From NCBI RefSeq assembly GCF_004339595.1, contig NZ_SMFU01000007.1, forward strand, positions 186,001 through 250,000: DNA of 64,000 nucleotides. Reading direction: 5' to 3'. Position numbers and translations under genes: made by a program. The notes under the pieces are model-generated. The model had not been told where the DNA came from. It made no database searches and worked only from the letters and a program-made list of their open reading frames with translations. Position 1 is the stretch's first letter, and the number at the start of each line of letters is the position of its first letter. The stretch comes from Marinobacterium mangrovicola (lineage in GTDB: Bacteria; Pseudomonadota; Gammaproteobacteria; Pseudomonadales; Balneatricaceae). This document shows positions 1 to 8,103 of this stretch, in pieces.

Positions 1-1389
1 TGCCAGCAGGTCCCGTAGCCGGTTCAGCCCGGTTTGCAGCGACTCGATAGAGGTGGGTGGGGTGATGCAGATTCGCACCGCCTGAGGCGCCGGCTGGGTG
101 CCCACGCAGAAGGGTTCGGGACTGACCAGGGTCACGCCTCGGTGGCGGGCCTGCTCGACAAAGTCGCTGGCGCGCCAGGGCTCAGGCAGATGCAGCCAGG
201 CGTGAAAGCCGCAGGGATGGGCGTGAAAGTCGTACCCGCGAAACACCTGCTCCAGAAGCGCATGGCGCGCTGCCAGTTCCTGGTTCTGCCAGTTGATCAG
301 GGTGTCCGCATCACCGCTTGCAAGCCACTCGCAGGCAACGGCTCCGACGATCCCCGGGCTGGACCAGAATTGCGCTCTGATCCCCGATGCGAGCTGGGGA
401 ATCAGCGCCGCCGGCGCTCGCAGACAGCCAAACCTGAGTCCCCCTGAAAGAATTTTCGAGACGCTGAAGATATAGAAGGAGCGCTCCGGCGCCAGTTCAA
501 AAAACGGCGTGCCGCGTAGCTCTGCGCTGACGAACTGTACGCCATCCTCCAGAATCAGCAGGTCATACTTACGCGCGATGCGGACGATTTCCCGCCGCCG
601 CTGCTCACTCATATGCGCTGCCGTGGGGTTGTTATGCTCCGGCATCAGGTAGAGCAGGCGCACCCGCTGGCGCTCGCACAGTCGCTCAAGTGCATCCGGG
701 CGCATACCCTCGCGGTCCATGGAAACCGGCAGGTGTTTGAGGCCGAGCTGGCGGGCGCAGGCGATCATGCCGGGGTAGGTCAGGGCGTCGGATGCCACCG
801 CTTCCCCGGGTCGGATCAACGATTGCAGCACCAGGAAGTCCGCGTGCTGTCCGCCAATCGATAGCAGCAGCTCGTCGGCGTCGATATGAATGTTCTGGCT
901 GCTTAGCCAGGCTGCCAGCTGTTTTCTCTGCTCAGGATTACCCTTCTCCGACTGATATTCGAGCGCGTTGTGCAGTGCACTGGGCTGCTCGCTCAGCCTG
1001 GCCATGATCGCCGACAGCTGCCGCTCACGCAGTGCGCAGGGGATCGGGATGCTCAGGGACAGATCGATGCTGTCGCCTGTGGCTTTCGAGAGATGGTGGA
1101 AGTTGGGCTCATCACTGTGTTTACCCCTGACCCGTGTACCGCTGCCCACCTTGGCTTCAAGCAGACCCCGTCTTTCCGCTTCCTTATAGGCGCGGGTGAT
1201 CGTGCCGACGGTCACCTCGAGCGCATCGGCAAGCAGGCGCTGTGGTGGCAGCCGGTCTCCCGGTTTGAGCTCGCCGGATGCAATGGCGGCAGCGATCTGG
1301 TCGGCGAGGGTTTTGTAGCGCGCCCCGGCCGGTGTTTGGCCGGAGGGCAGCCAGCTGGCCCGTTGCTGGGCTTTTTCCTTGATGCTCAT
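1..1389 (-). CDS. MocR/PdxR-family GntR-type regulator with aminotransferase fold (3' end cut by window)
   Basis: Transcriptional regulator with an N-terminal winged-helix GntR domain (about residues 15-85, including KPGDRLPPQRLLADAL and TVGTITRAYKEAERRGL) fused to a fold-type I aminotransferase-like domain (about 110-463). The PLP-binding lysine lies in FSVSKILSGGLRFG. The frame is open to base 1, and 463 codons is the usual length of the family, so only the last codon or the stop is missing. Start is ATG at 1389. It is divergent from a LysE exporter, a typical MocR target arrangement, and the shared intergenic region holds a perfect palindrome (1526-1543). Family members use PLP or an amino-acid adduct as effector. 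The exact ligand cannot be read; control of the neighbouring exporter is inferred. Confidence 0.9.
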   Translation of the reverse strand, partial: MSIKEKAQQRASWLPSGQTPAGARYKTLADQIAAAIASGELKPGDRLPPQRLLADALEVTVGTITRAYKEAERRGLLEAKVGSGTRVRGKHSDEPNFHHLSKATGDSIDLSLSIPIPCALRERQLSAIMARLSEQPSALHNALEYQSEKGNPEQRKQLAAWLSSQNIHIDADELLLSIGGQHADFLVLQSLIRPGEAVASDALTYPGMIACARQLGLKHLPVSMDREGMRPDALERLCERQRVRLLYLMPEHNNPTAAHMSEQRRREIVRIARKYDLLILEDGVQFVSAELRGTPFFELAPERSFYIFSVSKILSGGLRFGCLRAPAALIPQLASGIRAQFWSSPGIVGAVACEWLASGDADTLINWQNQELAARHALLEQVFRGYDFHAHPCGFHAWLHLPEPWRASDFVEQARHRGVTLVSPEPFCVGTQPAPQAVRICITPPTSIESLQTGLNRLRDLLA

Positions 1390-1525
1390 GCGGCTTTTAT
1401 CCCAGGCTGATTGTCAGGGTGACATTTGAGTGTATGGGGTACAAAACTCTGATTGCTCGGTTTTAAGTCCCGAACTAACCTTGATTGTACCTCTTGTATG
1501 AGGTTTTTATATCCCATTTTTCGAC

Positions 1526-1543
1526 AATTGTATGCATACAATT
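1526..1543. promoter_or_regulatory. Perfect 18-bp palindrome, candidate operator
   Basis: AATTGTATGCATACAATT is a perfect palindrome between the MocR gene and the exporter unit, about 17 bp before the small ORF at 1561. Related TGTA(C/T) half-sites occur at 1431-1446 and 1484-1500. It is a likely binding site for the divergent MocR-type regulator or overlaps the exporter promoter. This is inferred from position and symmetry. Confidence 0.6.
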
Positions 1544-1560
1544 ATGTATCGGAGGCTCTT

Positions 1561-1707
1561 ATGTCTATTCATGGTTCCCAACTCCTTAATCTGCCGGTGG
1601 TTCAGTCTGTATGCGCGGTCGTTGAGGTGATGGCCATGATGATGCGTCAGAGCCGCCGTGGCCGTGCCTGTTTTCGCGAGTGTAGCGAGCAGGGGGGAAG
1701 GTCATGA
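1561..1707 (+). CDS. Small ORF (48 aa) translationally coupled to LysE exporter
   Basis: ATG at 1561 follows a strong GGAGG Shine-Dalgarno with ideal spacing (CGGAGGCTCTT-ATG). The 48-residue frame ends in TGA that overlaps the exporter's ATG (ATGA at 1704-1707), a classic coupling arrangement. The peptide has a hydrophobic middle (VVQSVCAVVEVMAMMM) and a basic, Cys-containing end. No family is recognised. It may be a leader peptide or coupling ORF that controls translation of the exporter, or a small membrane protein. A start in the same frame at 1453 has no ribosome-binding site and is not preferred. Confidence 0.5.
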   Translation: MSIHGSQLLNLPVVQSVCAVVEVMAMMMRQSRRGRACFRECSEQGGRS

Positions 1708-2321
1708 TCTCTAGCGCCGAACTGCTTGCCCTGGCCGGGCCGGTTGTTGCCTTTGCATTCAGCATGTCAGCGACGCCAGGCCCCAACAACATGATGCTGA
1801 CCGCCTCGGGCGCCAACCACGGCTTTCTGCGCACTCTGCCGCACATGGCGGGTATCACCGTTGGCTGTATGGTGCTGATGAGTGCGGTTGCCCTGGGCCT
1901 GGGCGCACTGTTCCAGCAGTGGCCTGTGCTGCAGCTGGGGCTCAAGGTGGTGGGCAGTCTTTATCTGCTCTGGCTGGCGTGGAAAATCGCCAGTGCACCA
2001 CCGCCGAGTAAAGCCAGTGATGCTGAAACGAAACGGCCGATGACTTTCATGCAGGCCGCAGCGTTCCAGTTTGCCAACCCCAAGGCCTGGGTGATGGCGA
2101 TCTCCGGGATCGCATCGTTCACCTTGACCGGCGATGCCTTTGTTACCTCTGCCATTGTTGTGGTGCTATTGATGGGAGTGACCAACCTGCCATCCATTGC
2201 GCTCTGGGCGGGGTTCGGGGTGGCCATCGGGCGCCTGCTGCATACGCCGCTGCACTGGCGTTGGTTTAATGCTGTGATGGGTACGCTGACCGCTGGCTGC
2301 GTCATTATGATTCTCGCCTGA
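1704..2321 (+). CDS. LysE/RhtB-family amino-acid exporter
   Basis: This 205-residue inner-membrane protein has about six hydrophobic segments and the N-terminal signature SATPGPNNMMLTASG diagnostic of the LysE/RhtB family, plus FQFANPKAWVMAI in the middle. Members export amino acids or related metabolites by proton antiport. The start overlaps the stop of the small ORF 1561-1707. It is divergent from a MocR-type regulator, which suggests effector-induced expression. A strong terminator follows at 2327. The substrate cannot be told from sequence. Confidence 0.9.
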   Translation: MISSAELLALAGPVVAFAFSMSATPGPNNMMLTASGANHGFLRTLPHMAGITVGCMVLMSAVALGLGALFQQWPVLQLGLKVVGSLYLLWLAWKIASAPPPSKASDAETKRPMTFMQAAAFQFANPKAWVMAISGIASFTLTGDAFVTSAIVVVLLMGVTNLPSIALWAGFGVAIGRLLHTPLHWRWFNAVMGTLTAGCVIMILA

Positions 2322-2326
2322 TATTC

Positions 2327-2355
2327 AAACCGGCCGTTCTGGCCGGTTTTCTTTT
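2327..2355 (+). terminator. Rho-independent terminator after LysE exporter
   Basis: Stem AACCGGCC / GGCCGGTT with loop GTTCT followed by TTTCTTTT, starting 6 bases after the stop codon. Confidence 0.9.
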
Positions 2356-2520
2356 CCTGATTTCCCTTTCAATCCTGTCTCAGTATCTACCCCACTTAAT
2401 GGTTGCCTGCAGAGAGGGCTAGCGCTGATCACTGAATAACCTTAATGGGCGTAGTTTGAGCAGGATCTAATATATTGTTGCATAGTAGATACATTATTTA
2501 TTTGTAGTCATATAAATGAT

Positions 2521-2547
2521 TAAATAAATCCATAGGGCTGCCGCTAA
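2521..2547 (+). promoter_or_regulatory. Sigma-28 (FliA) flagellar-class promoter for the chemoreceptor
   Basis: TAAA at 2521-2524, a 15-bp spacer, then GCCGCTAA at 2540-2547. This matches the gammaproteobacterial FliA consensus TAAA-N15-GCCGATAA with one mismatch. It lies about 38 bp before the ATG of the MCP gene, leaving a short 5' UTR. This places the receptor in the flagellar/chemotaxis regulon. Confidence 0.8.
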
Positions 2548-2585
2548 GGTCAGTTCACACCTCTGGCTCACGGAAACGGAATCCT

Positions 2586-4538
2586 ATGGGAATCACCAAA
2601 CTCCTCGAAAATATCTCCATCGGCAAGAAACTTCTGATCGGTTTCGGAACCATTCTCCTGCTCACTCTTGTTGTTGCCGTTGTCGGTGGTCACGGGCTGT
2701 CGCTTGCTAAAGAAAGCAGCGAAAAGGTCACTTTGGCCGAGGATATTAATGTGGCGTTGCTGGACGCGAAAAGCGCTCGTCAGCGTTACCTGCGCACCGG
2801 CGCTGATGCCGACTATGACGCACTGGTCGAGCATATCGAACAGATGGAGGCGCATGTTAATCAGCTGAAGGGGAGAGATCTGGCAGCGGGCGAAAAGGCA
2901 GCTCTCGATGAGCTGGGGCGGGATCTCGTCGTTTACCAGCGCAGCTTGACTAAGATTCTCGATCTGAAAAGCGAGCGTGTCAATACCCGCAAGGAGTGGG
3001 CGGCCTATGGCTCGGAGTTGCTGCGTCTGTTGGGTGAAATTACTGAAGAGGCTAACCGGATCGCGCTACAGCGGGATAACTGGAAGGCCGCAGCCGTGGC
3101 GGAGAAGGTCTATCACCGCTATACCATGGCGCGCTACCGGGTGCGCGGTTATCTGATTACCTTGGCGGCTGCAGATAATAGCAGCGAGAACGGTTCCCGT
3201 GCCCTGGATGAGACCATCGATAAAATCGTTGCTGAGTTCAATGACCTGGCGGATACCCTGCGCCAGAGCCAGATCGGTATTTCCCGCAGTACGCTGAACG
3301 AGGCGGCCAGTAATCTGAACCAGTACGGAGAATATCTGATGCGTGTGCATCAGATAGACAACCGTCTGGGGGATACGCAGCTGGAGCTGGTTGCTGCTGC
3401 CATTGAGCTTTCTCAGGACGTGGAGCAGGTGCTGCAGGAGCAGGCAGCAAGCCAGATTGCCGATACTGAACAATCCAATCTGATCCTCGCCGGTGTGACC
3501 GCGCTGGCCATGGTGCTGGGTGTTCTGCTGACCCTCCTGATTTCCCGTGTGATCAGTAAACCGCTGGCCCATGCAGCGAATGTTGCCCACCGCATCGCCG
3601 AAGGTGACCTGACGCAGAAAATCGAACGCGACCGCAGTGATGAGATCGGCGACCTGATGAGTGCGATGGCGCAGATGAACAGTCGTCTGCGCGAGCTGCT
3701 TGGTCGCATTGATCAGGGTGTTACTGAATTGACCTCTGCGTCTTCGCAGATTAACTCCTCCGCCGAGAAAAATCAGGAAGGGATGCAACTGCAGCGGGCT
3801 GAAACCGACCAGGTTGCTGCCGCGATCAACGAGATGACTGTTGCCGTTCAGGAAGTAGCACGCAGCGCTGAAGATGCCTCGGGTGCTGCTGATGATGCGG
3901 ATAACCAGGCGAAAGAGGGTGTGAAGGGGATCAGCGGTACCGTTGAAACTATCACCCGCATGGCTACTGAAATAGCCTCAACCGCGGAGGCGATGGGTGA
4001 GCTCAAGGTGCAGAGCGATGATATCGGTCGTGTTATCGATGTCATTAAAGGGATCGCCGAACAGACCAATTTGCTGGCGCTCAACGCGGCGATCGAAGCG
4101 GCTCGCGCCGGCGATGCCGGTCGAGGGTTCGCAGTGGTAGCCGATGAGGTGCGCGGCCTGGCGCAGCGTACCCAGGAGTCCACCACCGAAATTGAAGAGT
4201 TGATCGGCAACCTTCAGCACAACGCGGAACGCTCTCTGGTGATGATGGAATCCGGTCAGCAGATGACCAGGGAGAGCGTCTCTTCGACCCACACCACCGG
4301 TAGCCTGCTCGACAATATTGCCAATGCCGTGTCGCTGATTCAGCAGATGAACCAGCAGATCGCCACCGCAGCGGAAGAGCAGGGCTCCGTTGCCGAAGAA
4401 ATAAACCAAAGCGTGGTACGAGTGCGGGATATCACCGAAACCTCTGCTAACAGCTCCAGTGAAACCGTTGCAGCAACGCGCATGCTGGTCGATGTAAGCC
4501 GTAATCTGCAGGGGTTGGTGAAAGAGTTCAAAGTCTGA
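2586..4538 (+). CDS. Methyl-accepting chemotaxis protein, HBM-like sensor
   Basis: This 650-residue transmembrane chemoreceptor has TM1 at about 15-37 ([16 protein letters not shown]), an all-helical periplasmic sensor of about 260 residues, TM2 at about 300-320, a HAMP domain (about 320-375, [20 protein letters not shown]) and a cytoplasmic signalling coiled coil. The kinase-control hairpin tip is canonical: [20 protein letters not shown] followed by [17 protein letters not shown]. Sensor length and helical character resemble the HBM (helical bimodular) class, known from McpS-type receptors for TCA-cycle acids; that ligand class is inference. No C-terminal CheR-docking pentapeptide is seen. 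It is a stand-alone unit with a FliA promoter (2521) and two terminators (4583, 4630). Confidence 0.95.
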   Translation: MGITKLLENISIGKKLLIGFGTILLLTLVVAVVGGHGLSLAKESSEKVTLAEDINVALLDAKSARQRYLRTGADADYDALVEHIEQMEAHVNQLKGRDLAAGEKAALDELGRDLVVYQRSLTKILDLKSERVNTRKEWAAYGSELLRLLGEITEEANRIALQRDNWKAAAVAEKVYHRYTMARYRVRGYLITLAAADNSSENGSRALDETIDKIVAEFNDLADTLRQSQIGISRSTLNEAASNLNQYGEYLMRVHQIDNRLGDTQLELVAAAIELSQDVEQVLQEQAASQIADTEQSNLILAGVTALAMVLGVLLTLLISRVISKPLAHAANVAHRIAEGDLTQKIERDRSDEIGDLMSAMAQMNSRLRELLGRIDQGVTELTSASSQINSSAEKNQEGMQLQRAETDQVAAAINEMTVAVQEVARSAEDASGAADDADNQAKEGVKGISGTVETITRMATEIASTAEAMGELKVQSDDIGRVIDVIKGIAEQTNLLALNAAIEAARAGDAGRGFAVVADEVRGLAQRTQESTTEIEELIGNLQHNAERSLVMMESGQQMTRESVSSTHTTGSLLDNIANAVSLIQQMNQQIATAAEEQGSVAEEINQSVVRVRDITETSANSSSETVAATRMLVDVSRNLQGLVKEFKV

Positions 4539-4582
4539 TTGTTACAGCAGTGCTGCTCAGGCACTGCGAAGATGCCGTAACG

Positions 4583-4605
4583 GGCAGGTGTGCCTGCCTC
4601 TTTTT
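4583..4605 (+). terminator. First terminator after chemoreceptor
   Basis: Stem GGCAGG / CCTGCC with a 4-nt loop followed by TCTTTTT, 45 bp after the MCP stop codon. A second terminator follows at 4630. Confidence 0.75.
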
Positions 4606-4629
4606 AGATCTCCCCCTCTTGATCTTCAG

Positions 4630-4657
4630 CCCGGCCATTTGGCCGGGTTTTTTATTT
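4630..4657 (+). terminator. Second terminator after chemoreceptor
   Basis: Stem CCCGGCC / GGCCGGG, loop ATTT, then a run of six T. Very strong intrinsic terminator that isolates the MCP gene from the ABC transporter operon. Confidence 0.92.
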
Positions 4658-4754
4658 ATTGTCTACTATGAATTTAATTCGTGATGATTTTGCCGGTCAG
4701 AGGCTTATTCGTTGACCTTGGCGGATGATCTTTGGATTAGAGAGTGGCAATATT

Positions 4755-4786
4755 ACAAAATTGTCTAACCAATCGGTCAATTTTGT
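4755..4786. promoter_or_regulatory. Inverted repeat upstream of amino-acid ABC operon
   Basis: Perfect 9-bp arms ACAAAATTG / CAATTTTGT separated by 14 bp, about 95 bp before the ATPase start. No terminator-like T-run context, so an operator (repressor or activator site) is more likely. The regulator is unknown. Confidence 0.5.
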
Positions 4787-4881
4787 TACTTAAGGGCTAA
4801 CTAGCCTGATCCTTCACTGGTTCTGGTGCGTAGACCAGCGAAAGTTGGCTGTTTTCTGATAAGGGTTTAAGTAGGGCAGGT

Positions 4882-5655
4882 ATGGAGCAGAAAAAGACAG
4901 CGCTGGAGCTGGTCGATATTCATAAGTCTTACGGCACGCTGGAAGTGCTGAAAGGGGTATCGCTCAGTGCCGGAGATGGGGAAGTTATCTCAATTCTGGG
5001 GTCCAGTGGCTCCGGCAAGAGTACCCTGCTGCGCTGCATTAACCTGCTGGAGCGGCCCAGTAAGGGCAGGATTATCATGTCCGGTGAAGAGCTGGCGCTG
5101 GAGCCCGGTAAAGATGGTGATCTGAAGGCAAGCAACAGTCGTCAGCTCGAGCGTATGCGCTCCGAGATTGGCTTCGTGTTCCAGAACTTCAACCTCTGGC
5201 CGCACAAATCCATTATCGACAATATCATCGAGGCACCGACCCAGGTGCTGAAGCTATCCAGGGATGAAGCGATCGCCCGCGCCGAGAAATTGCTCGAGCG
5301 GGTGGGTCTGTATGACAAGCGGAACGTCTATCCGGCCAACCTTTCGGGCGGCCAGCAGCAGCGTATCGCTATCGCTCGGGCCTTGGCGATGGAACCACGT
5401 GTGCTGCTGTTTGACGAGCCCACGTCTGCGCTAGACCCGGAATTGGTCAATGAAGTCCTGGCGGTTATGCGTTCGCTGGCCGAAGAGGGGCGCACCATGT
5501 TGATCGTGACACACGAAATGCGCTTTGCGCGTGAGGTCTCGAACAAGGTGGTGTTCCTTCACCAGGGCAATATAGAAGAGTCGGGAACACCGGAAGAAGT
5601 GTTTGACCGACCGACATCCCCTCGAGTGCGTGACTTTATGGCCAGCCATCACTGA
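4882..5655 (+). CDS. Polar amino-acid ABC transporter, ATP-binding subunit
   Basis: This 257-residue ATPase of the HisP/ArtP/AotP (PAAT) class powers uptake of a polar or basic amino acid. Visible motifs: Walker [10 protein letters not shown] (about residues 40-48), Q-loop in [11 protein letters not shown], signature LSGGQQQR, Walker B VLLFDEP, D-loop SALD and H-loop VTHEM. The HisP-type insertion before the Q-loop ([16 protein letters not shown]) is present. First gene of a four-gene operon (ATPase, binding protein, two permeases). Start ATG at 4882 is preceded by AGGGCAGG. A basic-amino-acid substrate is plausible by family resemblance but not proven. Confidence 0.93.
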   Translation: MEQKKTALELVDIHKSYGTLEVLKGVSLSAGDGEVISILGSSGSGKSTLLRCINLLERPSKGRIIMSGEELALEPGKDGDLKASNSRQLERMRSEIGFVFQNFNLWPHKSIIDNIIEAPTQVLKLSRDEAIARAEKLLERVGLYDKRNVYPANLSGGQQQRIAIARALAMEPRVLLFDEPTSALDPELVNEVLAVMRSLAEEGRTMLIVTHEMRFAREVSNKVVFLHQGNIEESGTPEEVFDRPTSPRVRDFMASHH

Positions 5656-5711
5656 ACTATGGCTTGGCACAGCCCCGCAAACTCAACTTAGTGACAAACG
5701 GTGACTAGTTT

Positions 5712-6470
5712 ATGAAAGCAAGCAAACTGATTACGGCAGCCTCCCTGATTTTGGCGACCTCTATGGGTTCGACCCTGGCGAGTGCCGCCGACAAAATCCG
5801 TATTGCGACAGAGGGTGCCTACGCGCCGTTCAACATGACCGATGAGAATGGCGAGCTGGTCGGTTTTGATGTGGATATTGCAAAAGCGCTCTGCGCGCAA
5901 ATGGAAGCGGACTGCGAAATCGTCGCTCAGGACTGGGATGGCATCATTCCGGGCCTGATGGGGCGCAAGTACGACGCTATCATCGCGTCCATGTCGATCA
6001 CCGAAGAGCGCCTGCGTGTGGTGGATTTCAGTGAGCCCTACTACTCGAACGTGCTGGCTTACATCGCGCCTGCCGACAGTGATTTCGACGCCAGCGCGGC
6101 AAGCCTCGAAGGTATGACCATTGGAGCACAGCGTGCCACCGTGGCGGGTCAGTACCTCGAAGATGAGCTTGGCGATGTGGTCAATGTGAAGCTCTATGAT
6201 ACTCAGGATAACGCCTACCTGGATCTGGGCGCAGGCCGTCTGGACGCGTTGCTGTCCGATAAGTTTCCTGCATTCGACTGGCTGCGCAGTGCAGAGGGCG
6301 AGGGCTTTGAATTCAAAGGCGAAGATATCGATATCGATGACAAGATCGCCATCGCCGTGCGCAAGGGCGATGACCTGAAGGACAAATTCAGCGCTGCGAT
6401 CAAGGCAATTGTTGATGACGGCACCTATGCTGAAATCAATGAAAAGTACTTCCCGTTCTCTATCTATTAA
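5712..6470 (+). CDS. Periplasmic polar amino-acid binding protein of ABC importer
   Basis: This 252-residue type II solute-binding protein has a clear signal peptide (residues 1-25, ending ...LASA-AD) and the typical start of the mature domain, IRIATEGAYAPFNMTDENGE, then GFDVDIAKALCAQM. It closely resembles lysine/arginine/ornithine and histidine binding proteins (ArgT, HisJ, AotJ). Ligand contacts expected in YAPF and in the ASMSITEERLRVVDFSEPYY segment are present. It delivers substrate to the permeases encoded at 6552 and 7253. A stem-loop at 6512-6548 separates it from the permeases, consistent with higher expression of the binding protein. Confidence 0.93.
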   Translation: MKASKLITAASLILATSMGSTLASAADKIRIATEGAYAPFNMTDENGELVGFDVDIAKALCAQMEADCEIVAQDWDGIIPGLMGRKYDAIIASMSITEERLRVVDFSEPYYSNVLAYIAPADSDFDASAASLEGMTIGAQRATVAGQYLEDELGDVVNVKLYDTQDNAYLDLGAGRLDALLSDKFPAFDWLRSAEGEGFEFKGEDIDIDDKIAIAVRKGDDLKDKFSAAIKAIVDDGTYAEINEKYFPFSIY

Positions 6471-6511
6471 GACTTTTCCATTTATAAAGACTTTCCACGT
6501 TTAACGACAAA

Positions 6512-6548
6512 GGGGCGGCCGTCAGCGGATTAAGGGCTGGCCGCTCCC
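6512..6548 (+). promoter_or_regulatory. Intercistronic stem-loop between binding protein and permease genes
   Basis: GGGGCGGCC (6512-6520) pairs with GGCCGCTCC (6539-6547) with one wobble and an 18-nt loop. There is no T-run, so it is probably an mRNA-stabilising or attenuating hairpin that gives excess binding protein over permease, as in his/mal operons. It also sits directly against the next start codon. Confidence 0.5.
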
Positions 6549-6551
6549 GCG

Positions 6552-7256
6552 GTGATCTTATTTATGGATCTATTAGGATTTGGTGACCTGCTGCTATCCG
6601 GCACCTGGGTCACGATCAAGCTGGCGCTGACCAGTCTGGTCTTCGGATTGGCGTTCGGCTTGATAGGTGCTTCAGCCAAGCTATCCTCTTTCTGGCCGGC
6701 ACGCATGCTGGCAACGGCGTACACGACCCTGGTGCGCGGCATTCCCGAGCTGTTGTTGGTACTGACTATCTACTTCGGTGGTTCGATGATGCTGATGGCC
6801 GTGGCCGAGAAGTTCGGTTACACCGAATATATCGAAATCAGTGCCTTTGCGGCGGGTGTCGCGGCGCTTTCCATCGCCTTTGGCGCCTACTCAACCGAAG
6901 TGTTCCGCGGTGCGATTCAGGCGATTCCCAAAGGGCAGTGGGAGTCGGCCCAGGCGCTGGGCATGACGCGCGGTAAGACCTTTTTTCGCATTATCCTGCC
7001 GCAGGTGTGGCGGCTGGCACTGCCAGGCCTTGGCAACCTGTTCCAGGTGCTTTTGAAGGACACGGCACTGGTGTCCGTGGTGGGTCTTAACGACCTGATG
7101 CGCCAAGCCTATGTGGCCACAGGTTCAACCAAGCAGCCGTTTACCTTCTATATGGCAGCAGCGATTATCTATCTGGGGCTGACAGTGCTGGCTACTCTGA
7201 CCACCACCTGGCTGGAGCGTGCGGCTGACCCGGCGGCACGGGGAGCGCGCGCATGA
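6552..7256 (+). CDS. Amino-acid ABC transporter permease, HisQ-like
   Basis: This 234-residue inner-membrane subunit has about five membrane spans and the cytoplasmic EAA loop (FRGAIQAIPKGQWESAQALG) that docks onto the ATPase. It belongs to the HisM/HisQ family (BPD_transp_1) of PAAT importers. The frame can start at GTG 6552 or at ATG 6564 (MDLLGFGDLL). The ATG is an equally good choice because neither has a strong ribosome-binding site. It overlaps the next permease gene by 4 bp (ATGA), so the two permeases are coupled and presumably form a heterodimer. Confidence 0.92.
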   Translation: MILFMDLLGFGDLLLSGTWVTIKLALTSLVFGLAFGLIGASAKLSSFWPARMLATAYTTLVRGIPELLLVLTIYFGGSMMLMAVAEKFGYTEYIEISAFAAGVAALSIAFGAYSTEVFRGAIQAIPKGQWESAQALGMTRGKTFFRIILPQVWRLALPGLGNLFQVLLKDTALVSVVGLNDLMRQAYVATGSTKQPFTFYMAAAIIYLGLTVLATLTTTWLERAADPAARGARA

Positions 7257-7966
7257 ACTGGAACTGGAGTGTTATTTACGAGTACATGCCGCGCCTGATC
7301 GACGGTGTGTGGGTGACGCTGGAGCTGGTTTTCCTGTCCGGTCTGCTCGGTCTGATCCTGGCGGTACCTCTGGCGCTGATGCGTGCTTCGCACAACCGCT
7401 GGCTGCGTATGCTGCCGTTCGGCTATATCTTCTTTTTCCGCGGAACGCCGCTGCTGGTGCAGATCTTCCTGATCTATTACGGTGCTTCCCAGTTTGACGC
7501 CATCAAGGAGTCGGCACTCTGGCCGATTCTCAAAGAGCCTTACTGGTGTGCGATTATCGCCTTCACACTCAACACTGCCGCCTATACGGCGGAGTTGATC
7601 CGTGGCGCGATTCAGGCGATCCCCAAGGGTGAATTGGAGGCGGCCGATGCCTTTGGTATGAGTCGGCCGATGAAGATTCGACGCATCGTCCTGCCGCGGG
7701 CCTTTGGGATCGTTCTGCCGGCCTACGGTAATGAGCTTATCCTGATGCTGAAGAGCAGTTCTCTGGCATCGACGATCACTCTGCTCGATATTACTGGCGC
7801 GGCGCGGACGATTATCGCCCGTACCTATACGCCGCTGGAGATCTTCTTTGCTGCTGGCATGCTGTATCTGCTGATTACCGCGATCATGATCGGTTGTTTC
7901 CGTCTGATTGAGCATCGGTTGAACCGCTATCAGCACTACAAGGTGCCCACCGAGCCCGGCCGTTAG
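7253..7966 (+). CDS. Amino-acid ABC transporter permease, HisM-like
   Basis: This 237-residue inner-membrane subunit is the partner of the preceding permease. It begins MNWNWSVIYEYMPRLIDGVW, has about five hydrophobic segments and an EAA loop (LIRGAIQAIPKGELEAADAF), with FFFRGTPLLVQIF characteristic of the HisM/ArtM family. The start codon overlaps the previous stop (ATGA). Its own stop codon (7964-7966) lies in the loop of the operon's terminator hairpin, a very tight arrangement. Confidence 0.93.
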   Translation: MNWNWSVIYEYMPRLIDGVWVTLELVFLSGLLGLILAVPLALMRASHNRWLRMLPFGYIFFFRGTPLLVQIFLIYYGASQFDAIKESALWPILKEPYWCAIIAFTLNTAAYTAELIRGAIQAIPKGELEAADAFGMSRPMKIRRIVLPRAFGIVLPAYGNELILMLKSSSLASTITLLDITGAARTIIARTYTPLEIFFAAGMLYLLITAIMIGCFRLIEHRLNRYQHYKVPTEPGR

Positions 7967-7986
7967 AGGCCGGGCTTTCTTTTTTA
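7953..7986 (+). terminator. Terminator of ABC operon, containing the last stop codon
   Basis: AGCCCGGCC (7953-7961) pairs with GGCCGGGCT (7968-7976), followed by TTCTTTTTT. The 6-nt loop contains the TAG stop of the second permease, so translation must end on the hairpin. Confidence 0.93.
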
Positions 7987-8000
7987 GTGCTAAAGTTGGT

Positions 8001-8043
8001 CAAAAAACAGTCCAAAAGCCCCTTTAACGAATGTTGTTTTTTG
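8001..8043. promoter_or_regulatory. Long-spaced inverted repeat upstream of porin-like gene
   Basis: CAAAAAACA (8001-8009) and TGTTTTTTG (8035-8043) are perfect inverted 9-mers 25 bp apart, about 60 bp before the porin start, next to a possible -10 (TAACAT). They could be a regulator site or a chance match between A- and T-tracts. Confidence 0.35.
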
Positions 8044-8103
8044 GTAACATAGCGTTGCATTCTCAGGAAGGAGAGCTAAGGGTCAGGTAACGACGCCCCA
8101 TAA

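Noticed and set aside
1453-1560. N-terminal extension of the small ORF upstream of lysE
   Set aside because: No ribosome-binding site at 1453, and the extension would run through the palindrome and probable promoter; ATG 1561 has an ideal GGAGG.
8036-8060. Possible sigma-54 promoter (TGGTAAC...TTGCAT) before the porin-like gene
   Set aside because: The distance between the GG and GC elements is 12 instead of 10 bases, which sigma-54 does not tolerate.
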